Assembly: GCF_009765375.1 (NCBI RefSeq) | Contig: NZ_VTOK01000001.1 | Location: 434,001 to 498,000 of the forward strand | DNA length: 64,000 nucleotides | Direction of reading: 5' to 3' | Source of the DNA: Alteribacillus sp. YIM 98480 | GTDB taxonomy: Bacteria; Bacillota; Bacilli; Bacillales; Marinococcaceae | In this document: positions 25,895 through 35,466 of the stretch, one piece after another | Layout of the letters: each line of letters begins with the position of its first letter | Position numbering within the stretch: position 1 is the first letter of the stretch | The notes under the pieces: generated by a model | Told to the model about the DNA's origin: nothing | Databases searched by the model: none | Seen by the model: only the letters and a program-made list of their open reading frames with translations | Translations under genes and position numbers: made by a program

Positions 25895-27379
25895 ATGAAA
25901 GCAGGCTATGCTTATCAAAATTATATTAACGGCGAATGGAAAAGTGCACAAGGAGAATCGGAAAAAGTAATTAATCCGGCAAATGAGAAAGTACTGGCTG
26001 AGGTTAATCTGTCCTCTCCTTCAGAGGTGGATGAAGCTGTAAATGCAGCTAAACGTGCACAATTATTTTGGAAAACAGTTCCTGCACCGGAAAAAGGTGA
26101 AATGCTTTTTGAAATATCTCAAAAATTGAGAGAACAAAAAGAAGAACTCTCTCAGATTTTAACCGCAGAAAATGGTAAACCAATCCAAGAAGCACGCGGT
26201 GAAGTGCAGGAAGCAATTGATATGGGTTTTTATATGGCAGGAGAAGGCCGCCGATTATTCGGGCAGACTGTCCCAGCTGAACTTCCTAACAAGCATGCGA
26301 TGAGTATTCGAAGTCCTGTTGGAATTGCTGGATTAATAACCCCGTGGAATTTTCCGATTGCGATTGCCAGCTGGAAAATGTTCCCTGCCATCATAAGCGG
26401 CAACACGGTAGTGTGGAAGCCGGCCTTAGAGACACCAGGGATGGCAAATGCCTTTGTTCGTATTCTAGATGAATGCGGTCTGCCTGCAGGGGTTGTTAAC
26501 CTCGTACATGGTGCAGGAGAAACAGTTGGAAATGCCATCGTAGAGCACGAGCAGATCGACATTGTATCCTTTACTGGTTCTACCAAAACGGGCCGTCTGA
26601 TAGCTAGTAAAGCCGGTAGTATGCTGAAAAAGGTATCACTGGAAATGGGCGGAAAAAATGCCATTACGGTAATGGATAGTGCAGATATTGACTTGGCAGT
26701 GGACGGTATTTTATGGAGCAGTTTTGGAACAAGCGGGCAGCGCTGCACTGCTGCGAGCCGTGTTATTGTTCACCAGGATATAAAAACAGAACTAGAAAAA
26801 GTTCTCGTAAAACGATCAAAAGAGCTAACAATTGGAGATGGAGCGAAAGAAGAGACGGATGTTGGCCCTGTGATCAGCCGCCAAGCATTAGAAAATATTC
26901 ATGAATACGTTAAAATTGGCAGAAAAGAAGGCGAACTTCTGTGCGGCGGCCGTATCCTAAGTGAAGGGCAGCAAGGTAAAGGCAATTACTATGAACCGAC
27001 AATAATAACAAACGTTCAACCAAGTGCAAAAATTGCTCAGGAAGAAATTTTTGGACCGGTTATAGCTATCATACCTGTAGAAAATTTCGATGAAGCAATG
27101 CGGGTTAATAATGATTCAGCTTATGGATTATCAAGTTCCATTTTTACAAAGGATGCAAATGAAGTATTTCGGGCCATGCATGAAATGGATACGGGAATTG
27201 TCTATGTAAACGCGGGGACAACCGGGGCTGAAATCCATCTGCCATTCGGAGGAACAAAGAAAACAGGTAACGGCCACCGTGATTCCGGAACCGCTTCATT
27301 AGATGTGTTTACAGAATGGAAAAGTGTGTACGTAGATTACAGCGGTAAACTTCAGCGCGCTCAAATAGATAATAATTAG
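25895..27379 (+). CDS. Aldehyde dehydrogenase, probable allysine (2-aminoadipate semialdehyde) dehydrogenase
   Basis: 494 residues; ALDH motifs ITPWNFPIAIASWK, KPALETPG, FTGSTKTGR, LEMGGKNAITV, catalytic Cys in SGQRCTAASR and EEIFGPVIAI. Start 25895 follows GGGAGGGG. The 13-base gap to the lysine 6-dehydrogenase gene shows an operon, so the likely substrate is allysine, giving 2-aminoadipate. By sequence alone it could be a succinate- or other semialdehyde dehydrogenase. Confidence 0.88.
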   Translation: MKAGYAYQNYINGEWKSAQGESEKVINPANEKVLAEVNLSSPSEVDEAVNAAKRAQLFWKTVPAPEKGEMLFEISQKLREQKEELSQILTAENGKPIQEARGEVQEAIDMGFYMAGEGRRLFGQTVPAELPNKHAMSIRSPVGIAGLITPWNFPIAIASWKMFPAIISGNTVVWKPALETPGMANAFVRILDECGLPAGVVNLVHGAGETVGNAIVEHEQIDIVSFTGSTKTGRLIASKAGSMLKKVSLEMGGKNAITVMDSADIDLAVDGILWSSFGTSGQRCTAASRVIVHQDIKTELEKVLVKRSKELTIGDGAKEETDVGPVISRQALENIHEYVKIGRKEGELLCGGRILSEGQQGKGNYYEPTIITNVQPSAKIAQEEIFGPVIAIIPVENFDEAMRVNNDSAYGLSSSIFTKDANEVFRAMHEMDTGIVYVNAGTTGAEIHLPFGGTKKTGNGHRDSGTASLDVFTEWKSVYVDYSGKLQRAQIDNN

Positions 27380-27389
27380 CAGTTGAAAT

Positions 27390-27435
27390 AAGGGTTTCTC
27401 AAAAGTGTCAATGCTTGCGGGAAACCCTTCTTGTA
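27390..27435 (+). terminator. Terminator of the lysine operon
   Basis: AAGGGTTTCTC pairs with GCGGGAAACCCTT across a long loop, followed by CTTGTATT. The T-tract is weak. Confidence 0.55.
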
Positions 27436-27521
27436 TTCGTCAACTCTTTGTACATACATCTGATTGATGAAATTATAGAAAAAGTATGATATGTTTGGGA
27501 GAAGAAATAGGAGGGATAGTA

Positions 27522-28925
27522 ATGGAAAACCTCGATTACTTGATTATTGATGGCAAAAAAAGAATATCGATTCAGCCGCAAAGAATGGCAGTTTACCTCC
27601 AAAGCAAGATTGTAGAAACGGTAGATAAAAATAGAGGCGTTTATTATCTTTTCTTCTATAAAGACGAATATCTTACTGCTTTAAAAGCAGCAAGTGTACG
27701 ACGGCGTTCTCACTTAGAAAAAGCTTTTAAACATGGAATGACATTTCCTTCTGCCCACCCTTTTTGCCGCACGGTTTTATCTTCTGAAGGAACTTTTCAA
27801 AAACGAAGCTTCAATCAGATGCACGGAAAACTGCAAAAACAGTATACCCCTCATGAAACCGCCCTTATTCTAACTTTCTTCGATGCGTTTATCCCAAAGA
27901 GAAAACTTTTTAAAGACATTCAAGCCTACTTTTATCAATATCGCCGCAATGGCCAATTATTTGCTGCTTACCGTATTTTGCGTATATTGTTGGATTTTAC
28001 GCCAAAGCACAGCTGGGTAAAGCAAACAGCAAATGAATTAGGATATGCAAAATTCAAAATGATGTATCAAGAGATGGCCGGCACTTTATGGGAAAAAGAC
28101 CCTTTATTTGTGGAAAAAGCTTTGTTTGCCCGTCGGAAAAAACATCCGGAAAGAGCCGAGGAGCTTATCGATTTTCTTAATAATGAGGAGCGTTGGATAG
28201 ATGCTCTGGCTTTGTTAATGAATCAGCTTATCCAAACTTCATCTGCTGTTTATTACAATCAACTCCAGCAATTACTTAATAAGCAATACACACATACTGA
28301 TCTTCTTTTTATCTTGGAAGATTTATATCAGCGCATTCCGAATTTAGAATCCCTTCAGTATGAGTTACTCCGTTTTTATCTAAAGTATCATCATCTTAAT
28401 TCATCCGTCCAATTAATGAACAAACACCACATGTCTCTTAAAGAAGAACAATGGTCGACGTTAGAAACAATGTTAGAAAACATAGATGTTGTTTCAGCGG
28501 ATATTCAAGTTGAAGAGCTCAACTCCTACCTTGCCTCTCTTTTTAAAACACAACCAAGAAAAGCAGAGACCATTCTGCAAAAGTGCGTCACTCAATTAAT
28601 GGAAAGCCGCGACCTCTCTTATATTTCCAATTGGCTTGATCCTATTAAAGAAATTTATTCCCAATCGTTAGTGGTAAAACGTATAGAACAAATGAAACAG
28701 CTCAGTGATGATCCCGATAAACAGCGGCAGTTAGGTGAGTTATATTATCATTTTGATCAGCTTGATCAGGCCATTGAGTGTTTCAGCTGGGAAATGGAGA
28801 TGGACAAATCAGATCCTCTTCCTGTACGCTGGCTTTCAAAAATATATTTAGAAGCAGGGAAAAAAGAGGAGTCAAAAGCATATCAGCAGCTTTATCGAGA
28901 TATGCAAAATAAGGCAAACGCATAA
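27522..28925 (+). CDS. Tetratricopeptide-like helical-repeat protein, unknown function
   Basis: 467 residues, mostly alpha-helical, with TPR-like pairs at the C-terminus (QRQLGELYYHFDQLDQAIECFSWEME and LPVRWLSKIYLEAGKKEE). The first 120 residues form a basic mixed domain with RRRSHLEKAFKHG and CRTVL. No signal peptide. The start at 27522 follows AGGAGGG. It resembles uncharacterised Bacillus proteins with C-terminal repeats. Monocistronic, with its own terminator. Role unknown, probably a scaffold or regulator. Confidence 0.8.
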   Translation: MENLDYLIIDGKKRISIQPQRMAVYLQSKIVETVDKNRGVYYLFFYKDEYLTALKAASVRRRSHLEKAFKHGMTFPSAHPFCRTVLSSEGTFQKRSFNQMHGKLQKQYTPHETALILTFFDAFIPKRKLFKDIQAYFYQYRRNGQLFAAYRILRILLDFTPKHSWVKQTANELGYAKFKMMYQEMAGTLWEKDPLFVEKALFARRKKHPERAEELIDFLNNEERWIDALALLMNQLIQTSSAVYYNQLQQLLNKQYTHTDLLFILEDLYQRIPNLESLQYELLRFYLKYHHLNSSVQLMNKHHMSLKEEQWSTLETMLENIDVVSADIQVEELNSYLASLFKTQPRKAETILQKCVTQLMESRDLSYISNWLDPIKEIYSQSLVVKRIEQMKQLSDDPDKQRQLGELYYHFDQLDQAIECFSWEMEMDKSDPLPVRWLSKIYLEAGKKEESKAYQQLYRDMQNKANA

Positions 28926-28937
28926 CAGACCGTGCTG

Positions 28938-28966
28938 AAACTCGCCAATAGGCGGGTTTTTTTATT
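28938..28966 (+). terminator. Rho-independent terminator
   Basis: AAACTCGCC AATA GGCGGGTTT, followed by TTTTTATTT. Confidence 0.8.
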
Positions 28967-29038
28967 TAAACAAGAAGGGATTGATCTTTCCTTTTTAACA
29001 AAATAACCTTTACATATTGGAAAAAATTGATTAAAATT

Positions 29039-29065
29039 ATCTGTGTTAATACAAATAATACAGAT
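29039..29065. promoter_or_regulatory. Imperfect palindrome upstream of the GntR/YtrA gene, probable operator
   Basis: ATCTGTGTTAATAC..TAATACAGAT has outer arms ATCTGT/ACAGAT plus matching inner TTA/TAA. It lies 30 bases before the start of a YtrA-type repressor that typically autoregulates its ABC-transporter operon. Confidence 0.5.
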
Positions 29066-29095
29066 GAGACAAAAATATAAAAAGGAGGGGATGTT

Positions 29096-29482
29096 TTGTT
29101 TGAATTAGATGTGCGAAGCCGAAAGCCAATATATGAGCAGCTCATTGATAATATTAAAGAACTGATTGTTTCTAAAGTATTGAGCCCAGATGAAAAGCTT
29201 CCTTCTGTTCGTATGCTTTCTAAAGAATTAACGATAAATCCAAATACAATACAAAAAGCCTATCGCGAACTAGAAAGAGAAGGCTATTTATACTCAGCAA
29301 ACAGAAAGGGGTATTTTGTGGCTCCCATTGAATGGATATCAAATGATAAAAAATTAGAAGAATTAAAGGGGCAGTTTCAAGCTTTGTTGAAAGAAGCTAT
29401 TTATTTCGGCTTGACGAAAGAAGAACTAGAGCATTGGTTTGAGGAAGTGCAAGAGGAGGGAGAACAAGATGATACACGTTGA
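29096..29482 (+). CDS. GntR-family (YtrA subfamily) transcriptional regulator
   Basis: 128 residues: winged helix with YEQLIDNIKELIVSKVLSPDEKLPSVRMLSKEL and NPNTIQKAYRELEREGY, then a short C-terminal helix pair, the YtrA size class. The TTG start follows AAAAAGGAGGGG. It overlaps the ABC ATPase gene by 14 bases and so represses its own ABC operon in the usual arrangement; such systems often respond to cell-wall-active compounds. Confidence 0.9.
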   Translation: MFELDVRSRKPIYEQLIDNIKELIVSKVLSPDEKLPSVRMLSKELTINPNTIQKAYRELEREGYLYSANRKGYFVAPIEWISNDKKLEELKGQFQALLKEAIYFGLTKEELEHWFEEVQEEGEQDDTR

Positions 29483-30371
29483 AGGAGTAACGAAAAAATT
29501 TGAAAAAGAAACAGCAGTAGATACGATTGAATTATCTATCAAGACAGGGTCTATATATGGTCTGCTTGGTTCCAATGGAGCGGGGAAAACGACATTGTTA
29601 AAAATATTGGCAGGCATTTATCAGCCTGATCATGGAAATGTTCACATTGAAAAACAATCAATCTATGAAAATGTATCTTTAAAACAAAAAGTAGTTTTCA
29701 TTCCAGACAGCCTTTACTTTTTTCCGCAAGCCACAATACAACAAATGGCAGATTATTACAGATCGTTTTATCCAGATTGGAATCAAGAACGGTATCAAGC
29801 ATTACAGCAAGTATTTAATATAGATCCATATCGAAAAGTACAACGATTATCAAAAGGGATGCAGCGTCAAGCAGCTTTTTGGTTATCTCTATCTTGTATG
29901 CCGAATGTTTTGATACTAGATGAACCAATTGATGGACTTGACCCTGTCATGCGCCAGAAAATTAAAAATTTATTGTTTCAGGATGTAGCAGAAAGAGATT
30001 TAACGGTAATTATCTCTTCTCATAATCTAAGAGAAATTGAAGATATTTGTGATCATGTTGGCATTATGCATAAAGGAAAATTAGTCATTGAAAAAGAGTT
30101 AGACGATTTGAAAACAGATACACATAAAATTCAAGTTGCATTTTCATCATCAGAACAAGAAACAACCGTGCTAAAGCAGTTGAATATTCTTCATCAAGAA
30201 AAAAGAGGAAGTGTAAATCTTTTAATTGGAAAAGGTCAAAAACAACACATAGAAGAAATCATTCGATCTTCCCAGCCGTTGGTATTTGATATGCTGCCGC
30301 TTACGCTAGAAGAAATTTTTATTTATGAGATGGGAGGGGTCGGCTATGAAATTGAAAACATCCTTATTTAA
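29469..30371 (+). CDS. ABC transporter ATP-binding protein (YtrB-like)
   Basis: 300 residues: Walker A GSNGAGKTT, Q-loop region, signature RLSKGMQRQAA (variant of LSGGQ), Walker B VLILDEPIDGLDP, switch His in SSHNLREIE. Start 29469 follows GAGGGAGAACAAG. It energises the permease encoded next, with which it overlaps by 26 bases. Confidence 0.92.
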   Translation: MIHVEGVTKKFEKETAVDTIELSIKTGSIYGLLGSNGAGKTTLLKILAGIYQPDHGNVHIEKQSIYENVSLKQKVVFIPDSLYFFPQATIQQMADYYRSFYPDWNQERYQALQQVFNIDPYRKVQRLSKGMQRQAAFWLSLSCMPNVLILDEPIDGLDPVMRQKIKNLLFQDVAERDLTVIISSHNLREIEDICDHVGIMHKGKLVIEKELDDLKTDTHKIQVAFSSSEQETTVLKQLNILHQEKRGSVNLLIGKGQKQHIEEIIRSSQPLVFDMLPLTLEEIFIYEMGGVGYEIENILI

Positions 30372-32340
30372 TCCAGGTATACAAAAACAAAATATGAAGC
30401 AACATGGATGGATTAGTCTCATTTACCTTATAGGTCTGCTATTTTCTGTTCCATTGCAAATGGTGTTATATGCTGCTGATGAAAATCGCACGCAATATCA
30501 ACATATCGAACATTTATTTAATATAGGATTTCCTATGCAATTACTAATGTCGTTCATTGTACCGATCATAGCAGGTATTTTTCTGTTTCGATATTTACAG
30601 ACAAAGTCCGCAGCCGACATGATACACAGTTTGCCGATAAAAAGAGGTGCTTTGTATGTCAATCATATGATCACCGCTGCGCTTATGTTAATGATTCCTG
30701 TATGGATAACAGCAATTGCTGCTTCAATGGCAGTTAATGCTTATTCTGTGTTTGAATCCATTTCTGCTGCTGACGTATGGATCTGGACCATTGTTATGAC
30801 AATCATGTCATTATTTTATTTTTGTTTTTCGGTATTCATTGGCATGATGACAGGGATGTCTGTGGCTCAAGGTATTCTAACTTTCATTATTTTGATGCTT
30901 CCGGCAGGTTTGTTTGTATTAATTAGCACCAATCTTAATTATTATATGTATGGATTTTCTAATCAATATTATACAGGAGAAACGGTTACCAGATGGGCAC
31001 CAATTGTTATGATGAGTGAGTTTAATCACATTCCGGACATTCCGGTCGGAAAAATACTCATTTACTTGCTTTTAACTGTGCTGTTTGGCGCAGCTGGTTA
31101 TATCCTATACAAAATCCGTCAAGTCGAAATGGCTGGCCAAGCGATTACCTTTCAACCGCTGCGTCCCATTTTTAAATACGGAGTAACCATTTGTGCGATG
31201 CTCTTGGGAGGTGTATATTTTGAACAGTACGGAACAATGGGATGGCTGATGTTTGGTTATATATTCGCTTCGCTCCTCGGTTATCTTATCGCAGAAATGA
31301 TTCTTCAAAAGACATGGAGAATTTGGAATGGGAAAACGTTTTTTCATTATGCTGGTTATGCTGGTGTGATGGTCATACTAGCATGTATTATTAATATGGA
31401 TGTTCTCGGTTATGAGTCCAATGTTCCAGATCATAATCAAATCGAAAGTGTATACTTTGGCAACGATGTGTTCCCATTGACAAACAAGGAGAATTCTGAC
31501 GTTTTTATTTCGGATGAGAGCTATATTAAAAATGTTAAAGAAATACATGAACATATTGTAAATACAAAGCCTGAAGAGGTAGATGCCCATACGCCATATG
31601 GGAACAACCGATACGTGATAGCCTATCAGCTGGAAAACGGTTCAACGCTTGTACGTCAATATGAGCTGCCGATCGAGGCAGTGGAGGAAAAATTAGCTGG
31701 TATTATGGAGTCAGAACCGTATAAACGAATGCAATATCACGTTGATGAACTTGATCAAGAGCTTGATAACATCGTTATTACAGCAAGCGGGCCTATACAA
31801 AAGAACGTTACAATAACGAATACAGACGAAATAAAAGAACTTCAGCAAATATTAAAATATGAAATTTCTTCAATGAAACTAAATGAAATGACCGCAGCTG
31901 GGATGAACTGGGGACATATCTTGTTAGAATCTACGACACAAGAAGAGAATCCATCACTAAATCAACCACAGCCTGATATTCCATGGAAAAAATCGTTTTA
32001 TGAATTAGAACAATGGCTAGACGAAAAAGGATATTTAGAACAGGCTCGATTAATGCCAGAAGACATTAATGCACTAGAAATACTGCGGGTGCCTGGTGGA
32101 ACGCGTGGCACACCATATCCCGATCAAGTTTTTAGAGAACAAAGCGAACAAGGCATGGAGCAATCTGTTAAAGTGGAAGATACAGAAGTAATAGAAGTAG
32201 CATTAGAACAATACAGAAACATTGGAGAAGGGGAATATTTTGTTCGGTTCCTTACCAATAATCGTAGAATAGAATTGTACGGTGTTTTTCCTGAAAATCA
32301 GGTGCCAGACGAGATTATATCAGCTTATAACAACGAATAG
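30346..32340 (+). CDS. ABC transporter permease with a large extracytoplasmic C-terminal domain
   Basis: 664 residues. The first ~365 contain about eight membrane helices with an ABC-2/YtrC-like layout (MIHSLPIKRGALYVNHM is the coupling-type segment). From about residue 370 a soluble region of nearly 300 residues follows, rich in acidic residues, with two repeated-looking parts. The protein belongs to the large permeases linked to YtrA-type regulators. Substrate unknown; a role in envelope stress or antimicrobial peptide removal is plausible. Confidence 0.85.
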   Translation: MKLKTSLFNPGIQKQNMKQHGWISLIYLIGLLFSVPLQMVLYAADENRTQYQHIEHLFNIGFPMQLLMSFIVPIIAGIFLFRYLQTKSAADMIHSLPIKRGALYVNHMITAALMLMIPVWITAIAASMAVNAYSVFESISAADVWIWTIVMTIMSLFYFCFSVFIGMMTGMSVAQGILTFIILMLPAGLFVLISTNLNYYMYGFSNQYYTGETVTRWAPIVMMSEFNHIPDIPVGKILIYLLLTVLFGAAGYILYKIRQVEMAGQAITFQPLRPIFKYGVTICAMLLGGVYFEQYGTMGWLMFGYIFASLLGYLIAEMILQKTWRIWNGKTFFHYAGYAGVMVILACIINMDVLGYESNVPDHNQIESVYFGNDVFPLTNKENSDVFISDESYIKNVKEIHEHIVNTKPEEVDAHTPYGNNRYVIAYQLENGSTLVRQYELPIEAVEEKLAGIMESEPYKRMQYHVDELDQELDNIVITASGPIQKNVTITNTDEIKELQQILKYEISSMKLNEMTAAGMNWGHILLESTTQEENPSLNQPQPDIPWKKSFYELEQWLDEKGYLEQARLMPEDINALEILRVPGGTRGTPYPDQVFREQSEQGMEQSVKVEDTEVIEVALEQYRNIGEGEYFVRFLTNNRRIELYGVFPENQVPDEIISAYNNE

Positions 32341-32344
32341 ATAA

Positions 32345-32372
32345 AAAACTCGCCGAAATGGCGAGTTTTTCT
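32345..32372 (+). terminator. Terminator of the YtrA-type ABC operon
   Basis: ACTCGCC GAAAT GGCGAGT then TTTTCTT. Repeat A3 begins at the end of the T-tract. Confidence 0.85.
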
Positions 32373-32373
32373 T

Positions 32374-32534
32374 AAAAGGTAAGAAATTATAAATAGTTGG
32401 CGTTTTAATGTCTAGCGCAAGCGCCTACTCGCTCGAGATTCCTTCGGTCCATCAATGGAAAGCAAAGATCAACTTTCCATATGCCGGCCCTCCAGGACTT
32501 GTCGCTCGTGAGCAAGGCGCTTGCGCTTTTCTTA
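32374..32534 (+). repeat. Dispersed repeat family A, copy A3
   Basis: A 161-bp copy (AAAAGGTAAGAAATTATAAA at the left, GCGCTTGCGCTTTTCTTA at the right). Its last three bases provide the stop codon of the convergent gene 32532-32987. Confidence 0.9.
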
Positions 32535-32987
32535 TTCCCGTTTGAATCCTTCTTTTTCCAAGTAATCTGCTGCTTCCGGATAAGAGTTGAAGGTGCCATC
32601 AAGATCGGTGTCTGCATACACATTCCATTCATCTCCTTCCTTAAGAAGGACAAGTACTTGGTCATTGTCATTAATCCATTCTTCTAAATACATTTCCTGG
32701 TCTGAATCATTGGCAGATAGAGATGAAATAGAAGCATTAATAATAGAGCGAAGTTCTTCTTCAGAAAAGTTCCGAATGTTAACCAGCCCTTTTTCATCAG
32801 AGTCGTATTCTTCAAGCAAACCGGCATAAACAAAGCCATTACCATTTGGATGTAAATGATAAACGACATTCTTTTTATCATATACACTATCTTCAAACTG
32901 AAAATTCAATCGTCCCAGTGACACTTCTTTTTTTGTCAATTCTGGAAAAGTTTCTATAATTTTTATTTTCTCTTCAAATGTCAGCAT
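32532..32987 (-). CDS. Acidic cytosolic protein, 151 aa, unknown function
   Basis: Starts MLTFEEKIKIIETFPEL with GGAGG upstream. Residues 20-60 look like a beta-rich segment (LGRLNFQFEDS, VVYHLHPNGNGFVYAGLL), followed by FSEEELRSII and a C-terminal acidic domain ending YPEAADYLEKEGFKRE. No membrane segment. I do not recognise a characterised family. The stop codon lies in the end of repeat A3, so the repeat may have changed the original C-terminus. Confidence 0.75.
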   Translation of the reverse strand: MLTFEEKIKIIETFPELTKKEVSLGRLNFQFEDSVYDKKNVVYHLHPNGNGFVYAGLLEEYDSDEKGLVNIRNFSEEELRSIINASISSLSANDSDQEMYLEEWINDNDQVLVLLKEGDEWNVYADTDLDGTFNSYPEAADYLEKEGFKRE

Positions 32988-33152
32988 ATATCCTCCACAA
33001 GTTTTTGATATCTAAGTATTTATTATAGCATGGTTCAAGCCAATCCGAAAAATGGCGTGCTTTCCTTTCAGGAGCCTAAAAACGTAATCTTTAATGTATA
33101 AGAACAGGACTTATGATATAGTGAGAAAAAATGACATAAGGACGGAGTTAAG

Positions 33153-34766
33153 GTGGGAATCATTGGCCGTATGCCCATTCGCGGCAAGATCACATTTTTG
33201 GTTTTTAGTATTGTATTATTTACTTTTATAATGATAGGCATTATATTGCTTGGTTATGCATCAGACGTAAAAGAAGAAGAGTTAACACAACGAGCAATGA
33301 TTACTTCTCAAAATTTAGCTCAAAATCAAACTGTTAAAGAATCAGTAACTGAGCTAGATGGTGCTGATCAAATACAACCCATAGCTGAACGAATTCGTAA
33401 ATTGAACAAAATCGATTATGTCGTTGTTTTAAATATGAATAAAATTCGTTTATCACATCCAATCCCGGATAGACTTTATTCTTATTTTAACAGTGATGAT
33501 GCAGAAGCAGCTTTTTCAGAGCATGTTTATACCACAAAAGCAAAAGCAAATGACGATATTACGGTAAGAGCATTCGTACCCATTATGAATGATAATCAGG
33601 AACAAGTAGGTGTCGTAGTAAGCGGTAATATTTTGCCATCTACTATGTCACTTATTGAAGAATTCCGTAATCCTGCCATACTTATATTTATCATTACGAT
33701 TCTATTTGGAACGTGGGGAGCATGGCTTTTAGCATCCCATATTAAAAATCAAACGTTTGAAATGGAGCCAGAAGATTTAGCGCGGGTTTTAGTGGAACGA
33801 ACAGCCACATTTCATGCCATCCATGAAGGGGTCATTGCCATCGATGAAAAAGAAAAAATAACGGTTATGAATCATGCTGCAAAAAAGATGCTTAGTGTTG
33901 CAGGAGAGCCTATCGGTCGACCCATTAAAGAAGTTATCCCTGATACCAGACTTCCTGAAGTATTGGAGATGAATCGAGCAGTTTTTCAAAAAGAGTTTTA
34001 CGTACAAAACAGAGCTATTTTAAGTAACCGCATTCCTATAAAAGTGAATAATAAAACTATAGGGGCTGTAGCTATTTTTCAAGATAAAACAGAAGTGAAC
34101 CGGTTAGCCGAAGAATTAACTGGGGTAAAAACGTTTGTGGATGCGCTTAGAGTTCAAAATCATGAATATTCAAATAAACTTCATACCATTGCTGGCTTGA
34201 TTCAAATGGATGAAGGTAAAAAAGCGCTTGAATTTATTTATGATGTAACAAATAGTGAAAACAATTTTATAAAAAGGGTAAGTGATCAAATTCATGATGA
34301 TAGCATCACCGGGCTGTTAATTGGAAAATCAAGTAGAGGAAGAGAGCTGGGGATTGAACTGTCTTTGAATAGAAACTCTTATTTTAATCAATATCCGGAA
34401 GGAATCCATTCCAACGATTTAGTCGTTATTCTTGGAAATTTAATTGATAATAGTTTTGACGCGATGAAAAATATAGAAGATAACGACAAAAAAGTCTTTG
34501 TCCATATTCTAGAGAGCGAACAAGCATTATTAATAAGAGTAGAGGATAATGGCACTGGAATGAAAGAAACTGTATTAAAACATATTTTTGAAAGAGGATA
34601 TTCTACGAAAAGCAATGAAGGACGGGGTATTGGTATGTTTTTGGTTAAGTCGATTGTAGACAGAATAGATGGGCAAATAGATATTACATCTGATAAGCAG
34701 GGCACAGAAATAACGATCATACTTCCTATGAAAAGAAAGGAGGGCCATCAGAGTGAAACAAGCTAA
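33153..34766 (+). CDS. dctS: DctS/CitA-family membrane sensor histidine kinase
   Basis: 537 residues: membrane helices at about 11-32 and 170-192 enclosing an extracytoplasmic sensor domain (DYVVVLNMNKIRLSHPIPDRL, typical of CitA/DcuS PDC domains), a PAS domain (about 210-320), HisKA-type acceptor His in NHEYSNKLHTIAGLIQ, and HATPase with GNLIDNSFDA, DNGTGM and GRGIGMFLVKS. Family kinases sense di- or tricarboxylates. The GTG start follows AGGACGGAG. Operon with regulator and binding protein mirrors Bacillus dctSRB. Confidence 0.9.
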   Translation: MGIIGRMPIRGKITFLVFSIVLFTFIMIGIILLGYASDVKEEELTQRAMITSQNLAQNQTVKESVTELDGADQIQPIAERIRKLNKIDYVVVLNMNKIRLSHPIPDRLYSYFNSDDAEAAFSEHVYTTKAKANDDITVRAFVPIMNDNQEQVGVVVSGNILPSTMSLIEEFRNPAILIFIITILFGTWGAWLLASHIKNQTFEMEPEDLARVLVERTATFHAIHEGVIAIDEKEKITVMNHAAKKMLSVAGEPIGRPIKEVIPDTRLPEVLEMNRAVFQKEFYVQNRAILSNRIPIKVNNKTIGAVAIFQDKTEVNRLAEELTGVKTFVDALRVQNHEYSNKLHTIAGLIQMDEGKKALEFIYDVTNSENNFIKRVSDQIHDDSITGLLIGKSSRGRELGIELSLNRNSYFNQYPEGIHSNDLVVILGNLIDNSFDAMKNIEDNDKKVFVHILESEQALLIRVEDNGTGMKETVLKHIFERGYSTKSNEGRGIGMFLVKSIVDRIDGQIDITSDKQGTEITIILPMKRKEGHQSETS

Positions 34767-35466
34767 AACAGACATCCAAATCCTGTTAATTGAAGATGAC
34801 CCGATGGTACAGGAAGTTAATAAAATGTTTATCGAAAAAGTGGATGGTTTCTCCGTAGCTGGAGTAGCAGCCGATGGCCAAAAAGGCAGGGAACTTGTGA
34901 ACGAAATCGAACCTGACCTCGTATTGCTCGATGTTTATATGCCTAATGAAGATGGTATAGAGTGTATTCAGTATTTAAGAGAAGCAAGAATTAATATCGA
35001 TATCATAGCTGTGACAGCTGCAAATGATACAGCAACCATTCAAGACTTACTAAGAGCAGGTGTCATTGACTATATTGTAAAACCGTTTACGTTTGAAAGA
35101 ATGAAAAGGGCATTAACTCAATACCGACAACGAAGTGCACAATTTCTTAACCGGGAAGAGATGTCCCAAAATGAGCTTGATGAGATGATTTTGTCTGGAG
35201 AAAATCAAGACCAGCAGCAAGATGAACTTCCTAAAGGTTTACAAAAAAAGACCCTAGAGCAAGTCGTTGATTTTCTCAATAAAATACAAACACCTCTGTC
35301 AGCAGAGGACATTGGTCAAGATATCGGGCTGGCACGGGTAACCGTAAGAAGATATTTAAATTATCTTGAAAGTATAGGAAAAGTAAAAATTGAATTAACC
35401 TATGGACAAATTGGAAGACCGATTCAGTTGTATAAAAGGATAGACAACTCAGAGGAGTCAGGTTAA
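34753..35466 (+). CDS. dctR: DctR/CitB-family response regulator
   Basis: 237 residues. Receiver domain with IEDDPMVQ and phospho-acceptor LVLLDVYMPNEDG, VTAANDTATI and KPFTFERMK. C-terminal winged helix TPLSAEDIGQDIGLARVTVRRYLNYLESIGK, the CitB/DcuR type. It overlaps the kinase gene by 14 bases and the next gene by one. Likely target is the downstream TRAP transporter promoter, where tandem AGACCAAA repeats occur. Confidence 0.92.
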   Translation: MKQAKTDIQILLIEDDPMVQEVNKMFIEKVDGFSVAGVAADGQKGRELVNEIEPDLVLLDVYMPNEDGIECIQYLREARINIDIIAVTAANDTATIQDLLRAGVIDYIVKPFTFERMKRALTQYRQRSAQFLNREEMSQNELDEMILSGENQDQQQDELPKGLQKKTLEQVVDFLNKIQTPLSAEDIGQDIGLARVTVRRYLNYLESIGKVKIELTYGQIGRPIQLYKRIDNSEESG

